Positions 59,200 to 64,000 of a stretch of 64,000 nt of DNA are shown here, piece by piece (the first letter of the stretch is position 1; each line of letters begins with the position of its first letter). Source of the stretch: Pedobacter kyungheensis. GTDB taxonomy: Bacteria; Bacteroidota; Bacteroidia; Sphingobacteriales; Sphingobacteriaceae. The DNA lies in NCBI RefSeq assembly GCF_000812965.1, contig NZ_JSYN01000028.1:89585-153584 (forward strand). The letters run 5' to 3'. The notes under the pieces were generated by a model. That model did not search any database, was not told the origin of the DNA, and was given only the letters and a program-made list of their open reading frames with translations. The translations under genes and the position numbers were made by a program.

Positions 59200-62169
59200 A
59201 TGAGCCACAAAAAATTATTCGCCCTTATTGTTTCTACCCTGTTTTGCCTGCAAGCCTTTGCGCAAAAAAATACACCGGTTAGAACAAGTTACAATTTTAA
59301 CCCCGGATGGAAGCTTTACGTTGGCGATACAACCGCTGCCGAATCTATTGATTTTAACGATCAAAACTGGAAATCCATTACGCTTCCGCATGCCTGGAAC
59401 GAGGATGAGGCTTTTAAAAAATCGATCGAAGAACTCTCTACCAGCATTGCCTGGTACCGCAAACATTTTAAGCTGCCTCAAAACAGCCAGAACCAGAAAA
59501 TATTTCTCGAATTTGAAGGCATCAGGCAAGCTGGCGAGTTTTACCTGAACGGCAAATTTATAGGCCGGCACGAAAACGGGGTAATGGCTTTTGGCTTTGA
59601 CATCAGCAATTTAATTGATCCGGAAAAGGAAAACGTAATTGCCGTTAAAATTGATAATGCCTGGAACTACAAAGAAAAAGCCACCAACTCAGGCTACCAA
59701 TGGAACGACAGGAACTTTAACGCCAACTATGGCGGTATTTCGAAAAATGTAAAACTGCATATTACCGGAAAAGTATACCAAACCCTTCCGCTTTATACGA
59801 CGCTGCAAACTACCGGCAATTACATTTATGCCAAAGATTTCAATATCGATCAAAAATCGGCCACCATCGTTTCCCAATCAGAAGTTAAAAATGAAAGCAG
59901 TGAGGCCAGTACCATCACTTACGAGGTAGTATTAAAAGATGCTGAGGGGAAAACGGTTAAAATCTTTGCAGCAGCCCCGCAAAGTGTTGCCCCCGGCGAA
60001 ACCAAAATATTAAAGGCCGAATCGACAGTCAGCGGACTTCATTTCTGGAGCTGGGGCTACGGTTACTTGTACACCGTTACTTCGCGCTTAAAAGTAAATG
60101 GAAATGTGGTTGACGAGCTGAATACGCAAACCGGCTTTAGAAAAGCGGAATTTAAAAATGGAATGGTTTATTTAAACGACCGTGTATTGATGATGAAAGG
60201 TTACGCGCAACGCAGCAGTAACGAGTGGCCTGCAATTGGTTTATCGGTACCTGCCTGGCTAAGCGATTACAGCAACCAGCTGATGGTAGAAAGTAATGCC
60301 AACCTGGTTCGCTGGATGCACATTACTCCCTGGAAACAGGATATCGAATCGTGCGACCGTGTAGGTCTGATTCAGGCCATGCCTGCAGGCGACTCGGAAA
60401 AAGATGTAACGGGCACACGCTGGGACCAAAGAAAAACCGTGATGCGCGATGCCATTATTTATAACCGCAACAATCCCAGCATCTTGTTTTACGAATGTGG
60501 TAACGAATCAATCAGTGCCGAACATATGAAAGAAATGAAAGCTATTCGTGATACCTACGACCCTTATGGTAACCGTGCCATCGGATCGCGGGAAATGCTC
60601 GATATACCGGAAGCGGAATACGGTGGCGAAATGCTTTACATCAATAAAAGTGCAACCAAACCACTCTGGTCAATGGAGTACTCGCGAGATGAAACGCTGC
60701 GCAAGTACTGGGACGAATTTTCGCCACCCTATCATAAAAATGGTGCAGGTCCGCAGTACAAAGGTGCCGATGCCAGTGATTATAACCGCAATATGGACAG
60801 CCATGCCATTGAAGATGTAATCCGATGGAACGAATATTACCAGGAAAGGCCAGGTACGGGAACCCGCGTAAGCTCAGGTGGGGTAAATATCATATTTTCT
60901 GATTCAAATACCCACCACAGGGGCGAAGAAAATTACAGGCGCAGTGGTGAGGTAGATGCTATGCGCATACCCAAAGATGGCTTTTTTGCACATAAAGTGA
61001 TGTGGGATGGCTGGGTTGATGCCAAAAAGGAAGGTATCTATATTATTGGCCACTGGAATTACCAAAAAGGAATTAAAAAGAACATTTACGTGGTGAGTGC
61101 AGGCGATAAAGTAGAGTTGATCCTCAACAACAAATCGCTGGGTTTTGGCCAGAAAAGTGATGGATTCCTATTCACTTTTAATCAAATTGCCTATTCGCCC
61201 GGCATCTTAAAAGCCGTATCTTACACCTCTACTGGTAAAAAACTGGCTGAAACACAGTTAAAAACCAGCGGAGCACCGGCCGCACTGAAACTTACGGCAA
61301 TGAAAAATCCTGCTGGCTTTAAAGCCGACGGAGCCGATGTAGCGCTGGTGCAGGTAGAAGTAGTAGACCAAAATGGCAACAGGTGCCCGACAGCTTTAAA
61401 CACCATTAATTTCGAATTGAGTGGTCCGGCTGAATGGCGTGGCGGATTGGCACAAGGTCCTGACAATTACATTTTATCGAAAGTTTTACCGGTTGAAGGC
61501 GGCGTAAACCGGGTGCTAATCCGTTCGCTAACGCAGGCTGGTCAAATTACGCTGAATGCAAAAGCTGATGGACTAAAATCTGCTTCAATTGCTTTAGCTA
61601 CAATACCTGTACAGGTAGCAGGTGGTTTATCTAAAAGTCTTCCGGCCGATGGACTAAAATCTAACCTCAGTAAAGGTGAAACGCCAAAAGGCGCTTCATT
61701 TACAGCACAGCGTAAAAGCATTAAAATTATTTCAGCAGAAGCAGGTGCCAACAACAATAAAGCCCAATTGAGCTATGACGACAATGAGCTGAGCGACTGG
61801 GTTAACGATGGAAAAATGAATACTGCCTGGATTAAATATACGCTCGAAAAAGCAAGTACAGTAAGTCAGGTGGCTTTAAAATTAAATGGTTTCCGCTCTA
61901 AAACCTATCCGTTACGTATTAGTGTTGATGGCAAAGAGGTGTTTAAGGGCGAAAGCAAAACCAGTTTAGGTTATTTTACCGCTACCTGCAAACCTACCAA
62001 AGGAAAAACCGTAACCATACAATTGCTGGGCTCTGGCAAAGAAAAAGAAAATGCGGTGGTGGGTGTAGAAATGAACGGCAAAAAACTGGATGATGGGGTA
62101 AGCCGCACAGAAATGAAACAGAAAGGTGGTTTAAGTATTATTGAAGCTGAAGTTTACGAGCAGCCTTAG
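59200..62169 (+). CDS. GH2-family glycoside hydrolase
   Basis: 989 residues. Signal peptide (to about residue 21, LQAFAQK). Order: N-terminal sugar-binding jelly roll (about 30-190), immunoglobulin-like domain (about 200-320), TIM barrel (about 325-620) with acid/base E436 (YECGNES) and nucleophile E493 (WSMEYS), then DUF4982-like and Ig-like regions (about 640-810) and a C-terminal carbohydrate-binding-like module (about 830-975). GH2 covers beta-galactosidases, glucuronidases and mannosidases; the neighbours suggest a pectin side chain. Probably translated with the GH39 gene. Confidence 0.93.
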   Translation: MSHKKLFALIVSTLFCLQAFAQKNTPVRTSYNFNPGWKLYVGDTTAAESIDFNDQNWKSITLPHAWNEDEAFKKSIEELSTSIAWYRKHFKLPQNSQNQKIFLEFEGIRQAGEFYLNGKFIGRHENGVMAFGFDISNLIDPEKENVIAVKIDNAWNYKEKATNSGYQWNDRNFNANYGGISKNVKLHITGKVYQTLPLYTTLQTTGNYIYAKDFNIDQKSATIVSQSEVKNESSEASTITYEVVLKDAEGKTVKIFAAAPQSVAPGETKILKAESTVSGLHFWSWGYGYLYTVTSRLKVNGNVVDELNTQTGFRKAEFKNGMVYLNDRVLMMKGYAQRSSNEWPAIGLSVPAWLSDYSNQLMVESNANLVRWMHITPWKQDIESCDRVGLIQAMPAGDSEKDVTGTRWDQRKTVMRDAIIYNRNNPSILFYECGNESISAEHMKEMKAIRDTYDPYGNRAIGSREMLDIPEAEYGGEMLYINKSATKPLWSMEYSRDETLRKYWDEFSPPYHKNGAGPQYKGADASDYNRNMDSHAIEDVIRWNEYYQERPGTGTRVSSGGVNIIFSDSNTHHRGEENYRRSGEVDAMRIPKDGFFAHKVMWDGWVDAKKEGIYIIGHWNYQKGIKKNIYVVSAGDKVELILNNKSLGFGQKSDGFLFTFNQIAYSPGILKAVSYTSTGKKLAETQLKTSGAPAALKLTAMKNPAGFKADGADVALVQVEVVDQNGNRCPTALNTINFELSGPAEWRGGLAQGPDNYILSKVLPVEGGVNRVLIRSLTQAGQITLNAKADGLKSASIALATIPVQVAGGLSKSLPADGLKSNLSKGETPKGASFTAQRKSIKIISAEAGANNNKAQLSYDDNELSDWVNDGKMNTAWIKYTLEKASTVSQVALKLNGFRSKTYPLRISVDGKEVFKGESKTSLGYFTATCKPTKGKTVTIQLLGSGKEKENAVVGVEMNGKKLDDGVSRTEMKQKGGLSIIEAEVYEQP

Positions 62170-62175
62170 GCTATT

Positions 62176-62196
62176 TGGTTGGTGGATCACCAACCA
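62176..62196. repeat. Remote copy of the RAYT-type hairpin inside the glycan locus
   Basis: TGGTTGGTG (62176-62184) - GAT - CACCAACCA (62188-62196), followed by TGGGTTT as in the copy at 4491-4511. It lies in the 55-bp gap between the GH2 and GH39 genes. Confidence 0.85.
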
Positions 62197-62224
62197 TGGG
62201 TTTGACTAAAATAAAAAACGTAAC

Positions 62225-63892
62225 ATGAAAATATTAAAAAATAGCTATCTCCTGCTGTTTAGCTTGATCGCTTTTACACACCTAACACAGGCTCAATCAA
62301 AAGCTGCTATCGAGGTGAATTTTGATCAAAACATTGCAGCTATGAAACCTATCTGGGCCTGGTTTGGTTACGATGAGCCCAATTATACCTACATGAAAGA
62401 TGGCCAAAAATTGCTTACCGAAATTTCGAAACTCAGTCCGGTACCGGTTTATGTGAGGGCACATAACTTACTTACTTCCGGTGATGGTACGCCGGCGCTG
62501 AAATGGGGCTCAACCAATGCCTACACCGAAGATGCAAAAGGCAACCCCGTATATAATTGGAAAATTGTTGACCAGATTTTCGATACTTATGTAAAGCGTG
62601 GCATGAAACCGCTGGCGCAAATTGGTTTTATGCCCGAGGCCTTATCAACCCACCCTGTTCCGTACCAGCACCAATGGAAACCCGGGGCAAAATACAGTGT
62701 AATTGAAACCGGATGGGCCTACCCACCCAAAGACTATCAGAAATGGGGCAACCTGGTTTACGAATGGGTAAAACACTGCGTAGCCCGTTACGGCAAAGCT
62801 GAAGTAGAAAGCTGGTACTGGGAGGTTTGGAACGAGCCAGATGGCGCCTACTGGAAAGGCACGCAGGCAGAGTTTTTTAAACTTTATGATTATGCGGCCG
62901 ATGGATTGAAACGTGCCCTGCCAACTGCCAGAATAGGCGGTGCAAATGTCACCGGTGGAGCTGCTAAATACCTCGATGCCTTTATTAAACATTGTTTAAG
63001 TGACACCAATTATGTGACCGGAAAAATCGGTTCGCCTTTGGATGCGGTTCTTTTTCATGCAAAAGGCTCGCCGCGTGTAGTAAATGGCACGGTAGTAATG
63101 GATATCAGAGCGCAACTGCGCAATATGGAATCGAACTTTAAGGTAATTACCAAATACCCGCAACTTAAAAATATCCCGGTTATTATTGGCGAATCGGATC
63201 CTGAGGGCTGTGCAGCCTGTGGCATGGCTACCAATCCAGAAAATGCTTATCGAAATGGCACCATGTACTCGAGTTATACCGCAGCTTCTTTTGCCCGCTT
63301 GTATGCACTTACTGATCTCTATCAGGTTAATCTCTTAGGTGCAGTAACCTGGTCGTTCGAATTTGAAAACCAGCCCTGGTTTGCAGGTTTTAGAGATTTG
63401 GCCACCAACGGAGTAGATAAACCAGTGCTCAATGTTTTCAGGATGTTTGGCATGATGAAAGGCAACCGGGTAGAGGTCAAAAGCAACCGCATGTATGCAC
63501 TCAGACCCGTACTCGATTCGAGCATCAGGAAGCCACAAACCGATATTGGTGCACTGGCTGCCAAAGCAGACCAATCGGCTACGGTATTGGTGTGGAATTA
63601 CCACGACGAAGATAAAACAGGCACTGCCGATTCGGTAAAGGTTACCCTCAACAACTTACCGGTTAAAACCGTTACGCTAACCGAATACCGCATAGATGCG
63701 AATAACAGCAATGCTTACGAAGTCTGGAAAAAAATGGGTTCACCCCAAAATCCCGATTCAAAACAAATTGCACTATTGGAGAAAGCCGGTCAGCTTAAAA
63801 TGGTTGGTAAACCGACTAAACGAAGCAATTTAAAGGAGATTGGAATTTTATTACCCAGACAAGGAGTTTCGCTTTTGAAGCTGGCTTGGTAA
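62225..63892 (+). CDS. GH39-family glycoside hydrolase
   Basis: 555 residues with a signal peptide (to about residue 25, LTQAQSK). TIM barrel with acid/base E204 in EVWNEPDGAYW and nucleophile E323 in IIGESDPEG, then SWSFEFENQPW-like binding residues (read VTWSFEFENQPW), and a C-terminal beta domain (about 425-555). GH39 includes beta-xylosidases, iduronidases and others. It follows the GH2 gene by 55 bp, so the two are likely one transcript. Confidence 0.9.
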   Translation: MKILKNSYLLLFSLIAFTHLTQAQSKAAIEVNFDQNIAAMKPIWAWFGYDEPNYTYMKDGQKLLTEISKLSPVPVYVRAHNLLTSGDGTPALKWGSTNAYTEDAKGNPVYNWKIVDQIFDTYVKRGMKPLAQIGFMPEALSTHPVPYQHQWKPGAKYSVIETGWAYPPKDYQKWGNLVYEWVKHCVARYGKAEVESWYWEVWNEPDGAYWKGTQAEFFKLYDYAADGLKRALPTARIGGANVTGGAAKYLDAFIKHCLSDTNYVTGKIGSPLDAVLFHAKGSPRVVNGTVVMDIRAQLRNMESNFKVITKYPQLKNIPVIIGESDPEGCAACGMATNPENAYRNGTMYSSYTAASFARLYALTDLYQVNLLGAVTWSFEFENQPWFAGFRDLATNGVDKPVLNVFRMFGMMKGNRVEVKSNRMYALRPVLDSSIRKPQTDIGALAAKADQSATVLVWNYHDEDKTGTADSVKVTLNNLPVKTVTLTEYRIDANNSNAYEVWKKMGSPQNPDSKQIALLEKAGQLKMVGKPTKRSNLKEIGILLPRQGVSLLKLAW

Positions 63893-63896
63893 ATAA

Positions 63897-63929
63897 AAAC
63901 CTCGCAGGTTTTTGAAACCTGCGAGGTTT
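63897..63929 (+). terminator. Perfect 15-bp hairpin after the GH39 gene
   Basis: AAACCTCGCAGGTTT (63897-63911) - TTG - AAACCTGCGAGGTTT (63915-63929), starting 5 bp after the stop codon. It can act as a terminator though the T tract is short; it may also be one of the dispersed palindromes. Confidence 0.75.
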
Positions 63930-63937
63930 GTTCATCA

Positions 63938-64000
63938 GGTCGCGATTACAAATCACGACCAACGGCAAAACATAATCGTCATGCTGAACTTGTTTCAGCA
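63938..64000. repeat. Dispersed palindromes at the right edge
   Basis: GGTCGCGATT - ACA - AATCACGACC (63938-63960, one mismatch), followed by CGTCATGCTGAACTTGTTTC (63978-63997), related to the word at about 23470. The element runs off the window. Confidence 0.6.

Overview
The window looks like chromosome of a Bacteroidota bacterium close to Pedobacter (family Sphingobacteriaceae). Reasons: a SusC/SusD polysaccharide utilisation locus; many genes preceded by the Bacteroidota -7 box TAnnTTTG; a long NusB followed by the DUF1573-YajC-YbbR-CoaE block; DUF5522, DUF5362, DUF4833 and PUR/DUF3276 proteins; a CIO-type bd oxidase; and almost no Shine-Dalgarno sequences. No rRNA, plasmid, prophage, CRISPR array or replication origin is visible.

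Layout. 0-4.4 kb: cytochrome bd oxidase (cydA, cydB) whose spacer holds three tandem palindromic repeats, an exported metallo-beta-lactamase-fold protein, and a small hydrophilic protein. 4.4-6.1 kb: a REP-associated tyrosine transposase (RAYT) with a pair of hairpins on each side, then an inverted-repeat element. 6.1-11.2 kb: cysteine desulfurase, phosphoglucosamine mutase, then a methyltransferase / PAP2 phosphatase / ZIP transporter operon. 11.2-12.9 kb: a tandemly duplicated Uma2 nuclease and a 47-residue DUF5522 gene. 12.9-17.5 kb: housekeeping run nusB - DUF1573 - yajC - ybbR - coaE - MBL exonuclease. 17.5-25.7 kb: leucine-type dehydrogenase, ABC exporter, PUR protein, YchF, YcxB-like, HAD hydrolase and MgtE. 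25.9-26.9 kb: tRNA-Arg(CCG) and an orphan receiver, each followed by nearly the same terminator. 27-31 kb: alpha-L-fucosidase with a divergent AraC regulator, two small unknown genes and a GreA/GreB-type factor. 31.4-33.7 kb: OxyR divergent from OsmC and an alpha/beta hydrolase. 33.9-40 kb: an orphan immunity-type protein, a Na+/H+ antiporter, and a MocR regulator divergent from a DMT exporter / PaiB-like / GNAT operon. 40-44 kb: PAP2 phosphatase plus GT39 glycosyltransferase, DUF4833 and a secreted esterase. 44-51.4 kb: repeat-rich spacers around an AraC-type membrane regulator and an EEP lipoprotein, Lrp/AsnC with cysteine synthase, and a split DsbD. 51.5-64 kb: the polysaccharide utilisation locus: SusC, SusD, GH28, GH2 and GH39.

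How the parts work together. The locus at 51.5-64 kb is the main accessory module. SusC/SusD would import oligosaccharides, and the GH28 (polygalacturonase-like), GH2 and GH39 enzymes would trim a pectin-type glycan. Three of its promoters carry the same direct repeat CAGGAY-N4-CAGGAY, with repeats 10 bp apart, facing susC, the GH28 gene and the GH2 gene. This is a candidate operator for a regulator that lies outside the window. The OxyR/OsmC pair is a compact peroxide-response unit, and MocR with its neighbours is a compact amine/efflux unit. Several families of short palindromes are scattered through the spacers; one of them surrounds the RAYT and recurs between the GH2 and GH39 genes.
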